Shown here: one piece after another, positions 8,340 to 16,545 of the stretch
Numbering within the stretch: position 1 is the first letter of the stretch
Layout: each line of letters opens with the position of its first letter
Source of the DNA: Brucella anthropi_A
GTDB taxonomy: Bacteria; Pseudomonadota; Alphaproteobacteria; Rhizobiales; Rhizobiaceae
DNA: 64,000 bases
Reading direction: 5' to 3'
Assembly (NCBI RefSeq): GCF_046630315.1
Contig: NZ_LQBD01000012.1
Location: 35,507 to 99,506 of the forward strand
Position numbers and translations under genes: made by a program
The notes under the pieces: generated by a model
Databases searched by the model: none
The model's input: only the letters and a program-made list of their open reading frames with translations
What the model was told of the DNA's origin: nothing

Positions 8340-9023
8340 ATGGCAGACGACAGTTTCATTCGCGAGGTAAACGAGGAAATCCGTTCGGAACGGGCAAAGC
8401 AGGTCTGGCAGAACTTCGGTCCGCTGCTGATCGGCGGCGCTGTGGCCATTGTTCTGGGCACGGCCGGCTGGGTCGGTTATCAGCACTGGGTCGACAGCAA
8501 GGCTTCCGCTTTCGGCGACAAGTTTCTGGCCGCGCTGGACCTCGCCTCCGCGGGCAAGAACGACGAAGCGCTGGCCGCGCTCGACGATTTGGAAAAGACC
8601 GGCTACGGCTCCTATCCGGTGCTGGCGCGTCTGCGCGCCGCATCGGTCATCGCGGACAAGGGCGATGCCGCCGGCGCCGTGAAGGCTTTCGACGCTATTG
8701 CCGCCGATAATGCCGTGCCTGCGCCGCTTCGGGATGTGGCACGCCTGCGCGCCGGTTATCTGCTGGTCGACAGCGGTTCCTATGACGATGTCGCCAAGCG
8801 TGTCGAAACGCTGTCCGCCGACGGCAATCCGATGCGTTCCAGCGCGCGGGAAGCGTTGGGTCTGGCGGCCTGGAAGGCAGAGCGTTTCGATGATGCGGTC
8901 AAGCTGTTCCAGCAGATCGCCAATGACAGTCTTGCCCCGGCCAATATCCGCCAGCGCGCCAATACGATGCTCGATCTGATGCGCAGCGCAGGCGTCAAGG
9001 TGCCCGACGCGCAGAATACGTAA
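8340..9023 (+). CDS. TPR membrane protein of the YfgM family
   Basis: A 227-residue protein with a short cytoplasmic N-terminus, one membrane span at about residues 28-46 (LLIGGAVAIVLGTAGWVGY) and a helical TPR-like periplasmic domain. The layout matches YfgM (TPR_21 family), an ancillary subunit of the SecYEG translocon thought to hand substrates to periplasmic chaperones. It lies directly upstream of der, as yfgM-bamB-der in enterobacteria, but bamB is missing between them. The start MADD was chosen by family N-terminus and the GCAGG upstream; a longer reading exists. Confidence 0.82.
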   Translation: MADDSFIREVNEEIRSERAKQVWQNFGPLLIGGAVAIVLGTAGWVGYQHWVDSKASAFGDKFLAALDLASAGKNDEALAALDDLEKTGYGSYPVLARLRAASVIADKGDAAGAVKAFDAIAADNAVPAPLRDVARLRAGYLLVDSGSYDDVAKRVETLSADGNPMRSSAREALGLAAWKAERFDDAVKLFQQIANDSLAPANIRQRANTMLDLMRSAGVKVPDAQNT

Positions 9024-9050
9024 TCATAATTTCTGGAGTCATCTTCTCCC

Positions 9051-10502
9051 ATGGGTTTCACAGTCGCCATCGTCGGGCGTCCCAATGTCGGCAAGTCCAC
9101 GCTGTTCAATCGCCTTGTCGGCCGCAAGCTGGCGCTGGTCGATGACCTGCCGGGCGTCACGCGCGACCGGCGCATCCACGATGCCAAGCTCTACGATCTG
9201 AAGTTTCAGGTCATCGACACGGCAGGTCTTGAAGAAGCGGCCAATGACAGCCTGGAAGCGCGCATGCGCGCCCAGACCGAGGCCGCCATTCAGGAAGCCG
9301 ATGTCATCCTGTTCGTCATCGATGCCAAGAGCGGCCTGACGCCGACCGACAGCACCTTTGCCGAAGTGGTGCGCCGTTCCGGCAAGCCGGTCGTGCTGGT
9401 GGCCAACAAGGCGGAAGCGCGCGGCGCGCAATCCGGCATGTATGACGCCTTCCAGCTTGGTCTTGGCGAACCGTGCCCGATCTCCGCCGAACATGGCCAG
9501 GGCATGCCCGACCTGCGCGACGCCATTGTCGAACTTCTGGGCGAAGAGCGTGTCTTCGCCGACGAGAAGGAAGAGGAAGCCGCAGACGAGGTTTTCACGC
9601 CGAAGGCCGTGGGCGAACTGATCGGCGACGACATCGAAGACCCGGATGAAGAAGAAATCCCGGCCTATGATGCCACCAAGCCACTGCGGATTGCCATTGT
9701 CGGGCGGCCGAATGCTGGCAAGTCGACGCTCATCAACACGATGCTGGGTGAAGACCGTCTGCTGACCGGGCCGGAAGCGGGCATCACGCGGGACTCGATT
9801 TCGGTGGATTGGGAATGGCGTGGCCGCAAGATCAAGCTGTTCGACACCGCAGGCATGCGCCGCAAGGCGCGCGTGCGGGAAAAGCTCGAAAAGCTTTCCG
9901 TTGCCGACGGCCTGCGTGCGATCCGTTTTGCGGAAGTCGTCATCATCGTGCTCGATGCGACGATCCCGTTTGAAAAGCAGGATTTGCAGATTGCCGATCT
10001 CATCATCCGGGAAGGCCGCGCGCCGATCATCGCCTTCAACAAATGGGATCTGATCGAGGATCGCCAGATGGTTCTGGCCGATCTTTACGAGAAGACGGCC
10101 CGCCTGCTGCCGCAGGTGCGCGGACTTCGCGCCGTGCCGATTTCCGGCGAGCGCGGGCAGGGTATCGACAAGCTCATGGAGAATGTCGTCAAGACCCACG
10201 AAATCTGGAACCGCCGCGTTTCGACCGGGCGTCTCAATCGCTGGCTGGCTGGCGTGATCGCGCACCAGCCGCCGCCGGCGGTCTCTGGCCGTCGCCTGAA
10301 GGTGAAATATATGACGCAGGTAAAGACCCGTCCGCCGGGCTTCGTCGTCTCCTGCTCGCGCCCGGACGCCATGCCGCAATCCTATGTGCGCTATCTCATC
10401 AACGGCCTGCGCGAGACTTTCGATATGCCGGGTGTGCCGATCAGGCTTTCCTTGCGCACTTCGGACAATCCGTTCGCAGGCCGCGCCAAAAAGAAGAAGT
10501 GA
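9051..10502 (+). CDS. der: Ribosome-assembly GTPase Der (EngA)
   Basis: A 483-residue protein with two tandem GTPase domains. The first has GRPNVGKST near residue 8, DTAGL and NKAE; the second has GRPNAGKST near residue 222, DTAGM and NKWD. A KH-like domain forms the C-terminus and ends in a lysine-rich tail. Der is essential for 50S subunit maturation. It follows the YfgM-like gene by 27 bp and ends with a good terminator. Confidence 0.97.
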   Translation: MGFTVAIVGRPNVGKSTLFNRLVGRKLALVDDLPGVTRDRRIHDAKLYDLKFQVIDTAGLEEAANDSLEARMRAQTEAAIQEADVILFVIDAKSGLTPTDSTFAEVVRRSGKPVVLVANKAEARGAQSGMYDAFQLGLGEPCPISAEHGQGMPDLRDAIVELLGEERVFADEKEEEAADEVFTPKAVGELIGDDIEDPDEEEIPAYDATKPLRIAIVGRPNAGKSTLINTMLGEDRLLTGPEAGITRDSISVDWEWRGRKIKLFDTAGMRRKARVREKLEKLSVADGLRAIRFAEVVIIVLDATIPFEKQDLQIADLIIREGRAPIIAFNKWDLIEDRQMVLADLYEKTARLLPQVRGLRAVPISGERGQGIDKLMENVVKTHEIWNRRVSTGRLNRWLAGVIAHQPPPAVSGRRLKVKYMTQVKTRPPGFVVSCSRPDAMPQSYVRYLINGLRETFDMPGVPIRLSLRTSDNPFAGRAKKKK

Positions 10503-10508
10503 CAAAAT

Positions 10509-10531
10509 GCCCGGAACGCTCCGGGCTTTTT
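10509..10531 (+). terminator. Rho-independent terminator after der
   Basis: Stem GCCCGGA / TCCGGGC with the 4-base loop ACGC, followed by TTTTT. It lies 7 bp after the der stop. Confidence 0.85.
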
Positions 10532-10544
10532 GTCATCTGCATCA

Positions 10545-10832
10545 TCATGCATCGCGTTTTGTGGCTTCTTTATAAACCGCGCCGCGATCACGCTTCCCGA
10601 CTGCAATGACAATGATGATAAGTTGTTCGTCGCGGACTTCGTAAACGAGCCTGTAGCCGACACTCCGCAACTTGATTTTATAACGACCTTTCGCACCCGA
10701 AAGTTTTGCGGAGGGGACGTGCGGGTTCGCGCAGCGCTCGGCGAGTTTCTTCTTGAATAGTTCCCGCGTATTGCTGTCGAGTTTGCGCCATTCCTTGAGT
10801 GCTGCTTCTACGAAACCGAGTTCATAGATCAT
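10545..10832 (-). CDS. relE: RelE-family mRNA interferase toxin
   Basis: A 95-residue basic protein of the RelE/ParE superfamily. It has the N-terminal FVEAALKEWRKLD helix, the central KLSGAKGRYKIKLRSVGYRLVY strand pair and a C-terminal VGKRDRGAVYKEA, as in E. coli RelE, which cuts mRNA in the ribosomal A site. It overlaps the antitoxin gene by 11 bp, so the two are co-translated. Confidence 0.92.
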   Translation of the reverse strand: MIYELGFVEAALKEWRKLDSNTRELFKKKLAERCANPHVPSAKLSGAKGRYKIKLRSVGYRLVYEVRDEQLIIIVIAVGKRDRGAVYKEATKRDA

Positions 10833-11070
10833 CCAGCGTGACTTTCACGACGGGATCATTGCGCCTTGCATCGGCGAGGGCATTCAGTTCGGCATCGTCC
10901 AGACGTTCCATCATGGCTTCGTAGGCGCGCGCCGGGACACAGTAAAAGGCCGGTTCATTGCGGTTGAGGATCGCGACGGGCGCACCTTCCCCGGCTGCCA
11001 CTGTTCCCATCGGGTTTCTTTTCAGTTCCGAAACGCTGGCTGTCATTTCGGCCAGCACAATATGTGCCAT
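10822..11070 (-). CDS. Phd/YefM-family antitoxin
   Basis: An 82-residue protein with an N-terminal Phd/YefM DNA-binding region (TASVSELKRNPMGTVAAGEGAP) and a C-terminal acidic tail that would wrap the toxin. It should neutralise the RelE toxin and, with it, repress their shared promoter. It uses the AxVSELK pattern of Phd-type rather than RHH-type RelB proteins. The Shine-Dalgarno GGAG is 9 bases upstream. Confidence 0.9.
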   Translation of the reverse strand: MAHIVLAEMTASVSELKRNPMGTVAAGEGAPVAILNRNEPAFYCVPARAYEAMMERLDDAELNALADARRNDPVVKVTLDDL

Positions 11071-11100
11071 ATCGATTTTCTCCGATCTGTTTTGGCCCTT

Positions 11101-11129
11101 TAAATAGCACTCTTAAGAGGTCTTTTCAA
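11101..11129 (-). promoter_or_regulatory. Promoter/operator of the relE toxin-antitoxin operon
   Basis: On the minus strand TTGAAA (11129-11124) and TATTTA (11106-11101) are separated by 17 bp. A perfect 10-bp palindrome CTCTTAAGAG (11110-11119) sits within that spacer, the place where a Phd-type antitoxin would block RNA polymerase. The divergent Hsp70 gene begins 96 bp further on. Confidence 0.65.
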
Positions 11130-11224
11130 TGTCGAGCAGCCTTTGGCACAAAGGCTACCTTGAGTCTCGTGTCTTGGTCTGCTAATCCGCCCGCTCCCCA
11201 AATTTCTCCCGGAAAGGCAGAACC

Positions 11225-12556
11225 ATGACACCTTCTGATCAGGGGGCTGACCCAAGCCGTTTTGACGGCGCGACATTGGGCATCGACTTCGGCACGACGA
11301 ACACCGTTCTGTCCGTGGCGGCACCTGATGGAACCACGGCTGTTCTCAGTGTTCCGAAGGATGGCGTGGAGATTACCGGTTATCGCTCGATCCTCTGTTT
11401 CTGGCAGGATCGCGAGACCGGCGAGCGCACGGCGGAAAGCGGGCCCTGGGCCATGGATGCTTTCGTCAACGCACCGCATTCCACCCGTATGCTGCAATCC
11501 TTCAAGACGTTTGCGGCCTCGAAATCCTTCAAGGACACGCCGGTTTTCGGCAAGCGTTTCAAGTTCGAGGATATTCTCCAGACTTTTCTCGAAACGATCG
11601 CGGCGCGGTTGGGCGACCGCCTGCCGCCGAAGGGCAACCGCGTGGTCATCGGCAGGCCGGTCATCTTCGCAGGCGGCTCGCCCGATGAGGCGCTGGCCAT
11701 GCAGCGCTATGAAAAGGCGTTCCGCGCCTTTGGCTTCACCGATATTCATTATGTCTATGAGCCGGTCGCGGCGGCTTATTTCTATGCGCAGCAATTGACA
11801 GCGGATTCGAACGTTCTGGTGGCCGATTTTGGCGGCGGCACGAGCGACTTTTCCATTGTGCGCTTTGAGGTGGGAAAGGATGGCCTGCGCTTCACGCCGC
11901 TCAGCCAGACCGGGCTTGGCATTGCGGGCGACACGTTCGATTATCGCATCATCGACAATGCCGTCTCGCCGCTTCTGGGCAAGGGCACGCAATACCAGTC
12001 CTTCGGCAAGCGGCTGACCATACCGAACCATTATTATGCGAATTTCGCGCGCTGGAACACGCTGTTCCTGATGAACTCGCCCGCCACCATTCGCGAATTG
12101 GACGAGCTGGCGCGACAGGCCGTCGATCCGAAGCCGCTCGAATCCTTCATCCACCTTATCGAGAACGATTACGGCTATGAGATTTATCGCGCCGTATCGG
12201 AGCTGAAAGTGCGGCTTTCCTCGCAGCGCATCGCCGAACTGCATTTCAAGGCGGATGATTTTGAAATCCGCTCCGACATCACCCGCAATGATTTCGAAAA
12301 CTGGATCGATGGCGATGTGCGCCAGATCGAACAGTCGGTTCGCCAGGCGGTGGAAAAGGCCGCGCTCGAAACATCTGCGATCGACCGTGTGTTCCTTACC
12401 GGCGGCACGTCTTTCGTGCCGGTCATCCGCACCGTGTTCGAAAGCCGCTTCCCCGATGCGGTGGTGACAAGCTCCAACCAGTTCGATTCCATCGCCAATG
12501 GTCTGGCGCTTATCGGCCAGAGCGGCGATATCGACCGCTGGGCAGTAAAACTGTAA
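11225..12556 (+). CDS. YegD-like Hsp70-family chaperone
   Basis: A 443-residue protein with the actin/Hsp70 ATPase fold: phosphate 1 motif LGIDFGTTNTVLSV near residue 19, phosphate 2 motif VADFGGGTSDFSIV near 200 and adenosine motif FLTGGTSFVPVI near 395. It ends just after the nucleotide-binding domain, so there is no substrate-binding domain, as in E. coli YegD (about 450 residues). Function of YegD proteins is poorly known. A SleB or TenA link is not established; TenA follows after 44 bp on the same strand. Confidence 0.9.
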   Translation: MTPSDQGADPSRFDGATLGIDFGTTNTVLSVAAPDGTTAVLSVPKDGVEITGYRSILCFWQDRETGERTAESGPWAMDAFVNAPHSTRMLQSFKTFAASKSFKDTPVFGKRFKFEDILQTFLETIAARLGDRLPPKGNRVVIGRPVIFAGGSPDEALAMQRYEKAFRAFGFTDIHYVYEPVAAAYFYAQQLTADSNVLVADFGGGTSDFSIVRFEVGKDGLRFTPLSQTGLGIAGDTFDYRIIDNAVSPLLGKGTQYQSFGKRLTIPNHYYANFARWNTLFLMNSPATIRELDELARQAVDPKPLESFIHLIENDYGYEIYRAVSELKVRLSSQRIAELHFKADDFEIRSDITRNDFENWIDGDVRQIEQSVRQAVEKAALETSAIDRVFLTGGTSFVPVIRTVFESRFPDAVVTSSNQFDSIANGLALIGQSGDIDRWAVKL

Positions 12557-12600
12557 GTATTGGCCAAGTCGAACCACGCCCTCAGGAAATGGAGATCATC

Positions 12601-13260
12601 GTGTCAGGCAGCACTGTCGAAGCCTTTTCGGAACGCCTGCGGCAAAGCGCCGAGCCATTCTGGTCGCAAGCCGTTGGCCATCGCCTTGTTGGCGAAATCT
12701 TTGCAGGCTCGGTCGCGCCTGCTGTCATGACGCGCTATCTGGTGCAGGACCATCGCTTTATCGACTGCTTTCTGTCGCTTCTGGGTGGAACGCTCGTCAA
12801 CTGCGACAGGATGGAAGCCAAGCTGACACTGGGCCGTTTCATAGGCATGATCAGCAGCGACGAGAATTCCTATTTCGAACGGGCTTTCGCAAAACTCCAA
12901 GTTACGGACGCCGAGCGTTTTGACACGCCCGATGCAGCGCCCACCGCCGCATTCAAGCAACTGATGCTGGAGGCCGCGCAATCCGGCTCCTATGCGGCCT
13001 GCCTGTCGGTCTTGACGGTGGCCGAATGGCTTTATCTTGATTGGGCGCAAAAAGCACCAAAACCTCTGCCTGACGATTTCACTTTCGCGGAATGGATCGT
13101 GCTGCATGACAATCCATATTTCGTGGAATTCGTCAGCTTTCTGCGTTCGGAACTTGACCGGGTCGGCCCCTTGGCTGTGGAACAATGCCAGCGCTTTTTC
13201 CAGCGCGCGGTCGAGCTGGAAAAGGCATTCTTTGATGCCGCCTATGAGGGGCGGAACTGA
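12601..13260 (+). CDS. TenA-family protein (E-type, active-site cysteine absent)
   Basis: A 219-residue all-helical TenA/HO-like protein: VQDHRFIDCFLSLLGG, a central SVLTVAEWLYLDWA and a C-terminal AVELEKAFFDAAYEG helix. In thiaminase II (TenA-C) the segment before WLY reads PC; here it reads TV, so the catalytic cysteine is missing, placing it in the TenA-E class that may salvage formylaminopyrimidines or do something else. No thiamine gene or TPP riboswitch is nearby. The GTG at 12601 was chosen because GGAG lies 7 bases before it; an ATG at 12589 has a poorly spaced site. Confidence 0.82.
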   Translation: MSGSTVEAFSERLRQSAEPFWSQAVGHRLVGEIFAGSVAPAVMTRYLVQDHRFIDCFLSLLGGTLVNCDRMEAKLTLGRFIGMISSDENSYFERAFAKLQVTDAERFDTPDAAPTAAFKQLMLEAAQSGSYAACLSVLTVAEWLYLDWAQKAPKPLPDDFTFAEWIVLHDNPYFVEFVSFLRSELDRVGPLAVEQCQRFFQRAVELEKAFFDAAYEGRN

Positions 13261-13671
13261 TCAGTTGCCTGCGGCGGGGAAGGGGCAGTTGCTGTCGCCT
13301 TCGTCGCATTTGAGGTATTTCTTGAGATCGTCGATGCGCTGTGTCGTGAGCTCGGACAGGCAGATCGAATAGGCCATGCCCGAGATGCTGCCGCCGCCGA
13401 AGGTCTGCATGTCGCATTCGGCATCGCGGAAGGCGATCCATGCCCGCTGGGATTGGGTCAGTTTTTTCTTCAGTTCCGCATCGTCGGTGCGGTGCTGCAA
13501 GGTCTTGAAGACCTTGTTCAGCTCGGTATCCGATTTCTTGTAGGCCTTGCCGTAACATTCATTGAGCGCGGCCTGCGAACTGGCGTTCTGGCAGTCATCG
13601 GCCTGCGCTGCGGCAATAGCCGCAAAAGAACTGAAAACCATTGTGATAATTCCGATCTTCAATCCCCGCAT
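13261..13671 (-). CDS. LprI-family (DUF1311) secreted protein
   Basis: A 136-residue protein with a signal peptide ending AAIAAAQA. The mature part starts DDCQNASSQAALNECYGKAYKK, followed by a charged helix and QRAWIAFRDAECD, the hallmark of the LprI domain. Cysteines are paired for disulfides in the periplasm. In Mycobacterium LprI inhibits lysozyme; that role in this organism is only inferred. The start at 13671 follows AGGGA; a longer reading to 13731 has no signal. Confidence 0.82.
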   Translation of the reverse strand: MRGLKIGIITMVFSSFAAIAAAQADDCQNASSQAALNECYGKAYKKSDTELNKVFKTLQHRTDDAELKKKLTQSQRAWIAFRDAECDMQTFGGGSISGMAYSICLSELTTQRIDDLKKYLKCDEGDSNCPFPAAGN

Positions 13672-13752
13672 AGGTTCCCTCCCCGAAGCTTTGAAGAACA
13701 ATATGATTATCGCAAATAGAACGGCTGTCATGAAAGAAAAGAGGTCCTGACC

Positions 13753-14145
13753 CTAATCCTCAAAGCGGCTCGATGCATCGCGGTCGCGCACATAGCCATG
13801 CATGTCCGGGAAAGGCGGCAGCCAGCTTTCGCGGCGGATGGTCCAGAGTTCATAGCTTGGCTTGAACTGATCCGGCGCATCGAGCGAGCCGAGATTGATT
13901 TCGATCTCATCGCCGCTGTGGCCGAAAACGGACGACCCGCAGCGCGGGCAAAAATGCCGTCCCGCATAGACGCCGGTTTCTCCCTCGACCGTCACCGCAG
14001 TCTCTGGAAATATCGCCGAGGCATGAAACAGCGCGCCATGATGCTTGCGACAGTCGAGGCAATGGCAGAGGCCGACCCGGTACGGCTGTCCCGCCGCTTC
14101 GAAGCGTACATTGCCGCACAGGCATCCGCCCGTGACCTTATCCAT
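13753..14145 (-). CDS. GFA-domain (glutathione-dependent formaldehyde-activating-like) protein
   Basis: A 130-residue protein with zinc-binding cysteines in GGCLCGNVRFEA, LCHCLDCRKHHG and FCPRCGSSVF, the full pattern of the GFA/CENP-V fold. It probably binds zinc; true formaldehyde activation is doubtful for most family members. Divergent from the wall hydrolase, sharing a 200-bp intergenic region that holds CtrA-like sites. Confidence 0.88.
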   Translation of the reverse strand: MDKVTGGCLCGNVRFEAAGQPYRVGLCHCLDCRKHHGALFHASAIFPETAVTVEGETGVYAGRHFCPRCGSSVFGHSGDEIEINLGSLDAPDQFKPSYELWTIRRESWLPPFPDMHGYVRDRDASSRFED

Positions 14146-14195
14146 CGTGCACCTCCTTCTTCGCGGTTATCAGGTATTCGTGAAGCAGATTTCGC

Positions 14196-14231
14196 TTAAA
14201 CTCCGCATTAACCATATTCGTTCATGGTTAA
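14196..14231. promoter_or_regulatory. CtrA-like binding sites between GFA and SleB genes
   Basis: Two copies of the CtrA 8-mer TTAACCAT in inverted orientation, at 14208-14215 (plus) and 14224-14231 (minus, read as ATGGTTAA), with an additional TTAA at 14196 spaced 8 bases from the first. CtrA full sites are TTAA-N7-TTAAC, so this is a near match plus two half sites. It lies about 115 bp upstream of the wall-hydrolase gene. Confidence 0.5.
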
Positions 14232-14347
14232 CGCGCTGCTGATAATGACTGTATTCGCCAGAGCTGCAAGCGTGTCCCCAACCCACAGGACAAGGTTAAT
14301 ACTCCGTTATCACCGGCATGGTTCAGTCAGTGTGAGTGGAGTGTGCG

Positions 14348-15637
14348 GTGCGTCTTGTATCTTTACGAGCGCTGTTTGGTCGAAGGAAGGCCCTTGCCGA
14401 GCCGGTGTGGCATTATCCCGCCACGGGCTATTGCCCGGAGGATGGCCGTTACTATGGCGTGCGGGCAAGGCCGCGTCAGACAGTTCATAAACCGCACCGC
14501 ATGGTGCCGCTGGCTCTGGCGGCCATGACCTATCTCTTCAATTCCAATGCGATTGCCTTTCAGGACATGGCAAGCCTGGTGCCGTCCGCCGATCTGGGCG
14601 GGCCTCGCTGGACTGCCTTTATCGCCAAGGCGCCGGTCGGCTCCGTCCATCAGGCGGAAATGCCGTTCGTGGATGCCACCACCGTCACGGGCAGCATCGC
14701 CACCAACGGTATCGAAGTGCCGGGCATCGGCCGGGTTGCGCTTTCCGGTGGGCACAAGACGGCCAAGCTCGGTCCCGACGATCCGAACCCGGATGAAAAC
14801 CGCATCAATCGCGCCGACAAGACCGGCCGTCTCGTCTCGGTCAAGCCCAAGGCCCCCGCCAAGGCTTTCACTGCCGGCAGCATGTTCGACAAGATCAGCA
14901 TGATTACGCGTCCGCCCGAAAAGACGGACGCGAAGATGGCCTTTTCCAGCAAGCTCGAAGGCAAGGAAGTCGCCATCACCATGGCGTTCCATGCGGTCAA
15001 GCCGCCCAAGCCGCGTTCCGAAATGCCGACCCAGCTTGCCAAGCTTATTACCAATGACCAGCCGGACGCGCTGGCCCTTGGTTATGCGCCTGCGACGCCG
15101 GACTATGGCAAGACCTCGCCTTTCGAGAGCATCTTGCGGCCCCGGCCGGACGAAGGCCGTTTCGTGCCGCCGATCAGCGAGCAGGATCATGAATGGGCCG
15201 CAACGCCCCTGCCGCCTTCCGCCTTCAGCAAGAGCGAGCAGAAATGCCTTGCCGAGGCCGTCTATTATGAAGCGCGCGGCGAAAGCGTGAAGGGGCAGGT
15301 TGCCGTCGCCCAGGTCGTCCTCAACCGCGTGCGCAACCCCGCCTATCCGGGATCGATCTGCGGCGTGGTCTACCAGAACCGCGACTGGCTCAATGCCTGC
15401 CAGTTTTCCTTTGCCTGCGACGGCCAGAGGCACCGCGTGACCGAAATGCCGCAATGGCGCCTGGCGCAGCAGGTGGCGAAGACCGTATCCGCCGGTCAGA
15501 TCTGGCTGCCGGAAGTCGGCTCCGCCACCCATTATCACGCCACCTATGTGCGCCCGTTCTGGGCCCCGACCATGAAGAAGGTGACGAAAATCGGCCTCCA
15601 CATTTTCTACCGCACCTATGGCGGCGGGTGGAGCTGA
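14348..15637 (+). CDS. SleB-type cell wall hydrolase (Hydrolase_2)
   Basis: A 429-residue protein with a proline- and lysine-rich variable region and a C-terminal Hydrolase_2 domain of about 130 residues. Visible marks are KCLAEAVYYEARGES, where the glutamate is the likely catalytic acid, then VAQVVLNRVRNPAYPGSICGVV, CQFSFACDG and GSATHYHATYV. Family members are lytic transglycosylases such as SleB. A hydrophobic stretch at about residues 54-70 may anchor it. GTG at 14348 was chosen for the TGGAG 6 bases upstream; GTG at 14336 is possible. CtrA-like sites upstream suggest cell-cycle control. Confidence 0.88.
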   Translation: MRLVSLRALFGRRKALAEPVWHYPATGYCPEDGRYYGVRARPRQTVHKPHRMVPLALAAMTYLFNSNAIAFQDMASLVPSADLGGPRWTAFIAKAPVGSVHQAEMPFVDATTVTGSIATNGIEVPGIGRVALSGGHKTAKLGPDDPNPDENRINRADKTGRLVSVKPKAPAKAFTAGSMFDKISMITRPPEKTDAKMAFSSKLEGKEVAITMAFHAVKPPKPRSEMPTQLAKLITNDQPDALALGYAPATPDYGKTSPFESILRPRPDEGRFVPPISEQDHEWAATPLPPSAFSKSEQKCLAEAVYYEARGESVKGQVAVAQVVLNRVRNPAYPGSICGVVYQNRDWLNACQFSFACDGQRHRVTEMPQWRLAQQVAKTVSAGQIWLPEVGSATHYHATYVRPFWAPTMKKVTKIGLHIFYRTYGGGWS

Positions 15638-15651
15638 CCACATCCCATCCG

Positions 15652-15678
15652 GCGGGCTTTCAAGATAAGCCCGCTTTC
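15652..15678 (+). terminator. Terminator after the SleB-type hydrolase
   Basis: Stem GCGGGCTT / AAGCCCGC with a 7-base loop, followed by TTTC. Modest U-tract, 14 bp after the stop. Confidence 0.6.
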
Positions 15679-15894
15679 AGGTCACATTATTGTTAGCGGA
15701 CTAAAAAGTCGAACCGGCGCATAAGATCGGGCATCGGCTTGATCCGGATATGGCGCGACCGTCAAAAATCGATTCCGTTTTTTTAGCCAATTATGTGGCC
15801 AATCTGGTCCTTTGGTCGGAAAATGAGTCGCACCAATATCTAAGTAATTGACATTGCACGATAAAAAACCTTTTGGAGCAATGCCTGCACCGCC

Positions 15895-15923
15895 TTGACT
15901 AGCGGGCGGCGTGTCAATATGTT
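15895..15923 (+). promoter_or_regulatory. Predicted promoter of the F0 ATP synthase operon
   Basis: TTGACT at 15895 and TATGTT at 15918 with a 17-bp spacer, about 60 bp before the atpI start. The rest of the 344-bp gap after the SleB gene holds the terminator, an AT-rich stretch and a second TTGACA (15848) without a good -10; I see no gene in it. Confidence 0.6.
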
Positions 15924-15981
15924 GCGCGCAACTTGGAAATGGGATTGAAATCCTCGTATTTCTTGAAAAAAGGAGCTGCCA

Positions 15982-16380
15982 ATGGCGCGCGGGAGCGAAC
16001 CCGAAAAGCCATCCGGTGCCGTCAAGGATGCGAGGAATGAACCCGGTTCCGGGGAGCTGGATCAGCGTTTGAACCGCCTGGAGGCCGAACTGGCCAGGAA
16101 GGGTGTGCTCAAGCAGCCGGCTTCCGAGGACGAGCGATCGGCGACTGCAAGCTCGGTCGCGCAGGCCATGAAGATTTCCAGCGAGTTCATCGCGGGGGTT
16201 CTGGTCGGTGCGCTGATTGGCTGGTTCATCGATCGTGTCGCTGGTACGTCGCCCTGGGGATTGATCGTATTTCTCCTTTTGGGCTTCGGCGCCGGCGTCC
16301 TCAACGTGCTTCGTTCTGCTGGATATGTTGCCGAACATGGCGATATGAAATCTAGCGCGGAAAAGAACGACAAGAAATAG
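15982..16380 (+). CDS. atpI: ATP synthase assembly protein AtpI
   Basis: A 132-residue protein with a charged N-terminus and two membrane spans: a glycine-rich one, EFIAGVLVGALIGWFIDRVAG, near residues 68-88 and a second, WGLIVFLLLGFGAGVLNVL, near 92-110. This is the AtpI/AtpQ type that helps the c-ring assemble. It opens the F0 operon. AAGGAG precedes the start. Confidence 0.93.
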   Translation: MARGSEPEKPSGAVKDARNEPGSGELDQRLNRLEAELARKGVLKQPASEDERSATASSVAQAMKISSEFIAGVLVGALIGWFIDRVAGTSPWGLIVFLLLGFGAGVLNVLRSAGYVAEHGDMKSSAEKNDKK

Positions 16381-16453
16381 GGCTTGACGGGCTTCACGGT
16401 AAAGTTCGTTCAAGTGTAAGTGAACAGCTGGGCCTTGCGCCCGAGACTGAAAC

Positions 16454-16533
16454 GCCTTCGGGCAAGCGAAGTTGCCTTTGGGCAGACGAAATAGCCTTCG
16501 GGCAGGCCAATTTGCCTTCGGGCAGGGAAGACA
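16454..16533 (+). repeat. Four 20-bp tandem repeats between atpI and atpB
   Basis: Four consecutive copies with exact 20-bp period starting at 16454, 16474, 16494 and 16514. Each starts GCCTTCGGGCA or GCCTTTGGGCA; the second half drifts. The array ends 12 bp before the atpB start and would be in the leader of the atpB part of the transcript. Confidence 0.9.
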
Positions 16534-16545
16534 GACGAGGTTAAG

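Noticed and set aside
9039..10505. Long open frame antisense to der
   Set aside because: Shadow of a GC-rich coding region; der on the other strand is unquestionable.
16454..16533. CRISPR array
   Set aside because: The 20-bp units are contiguous with no spacers and no cas genes are near.
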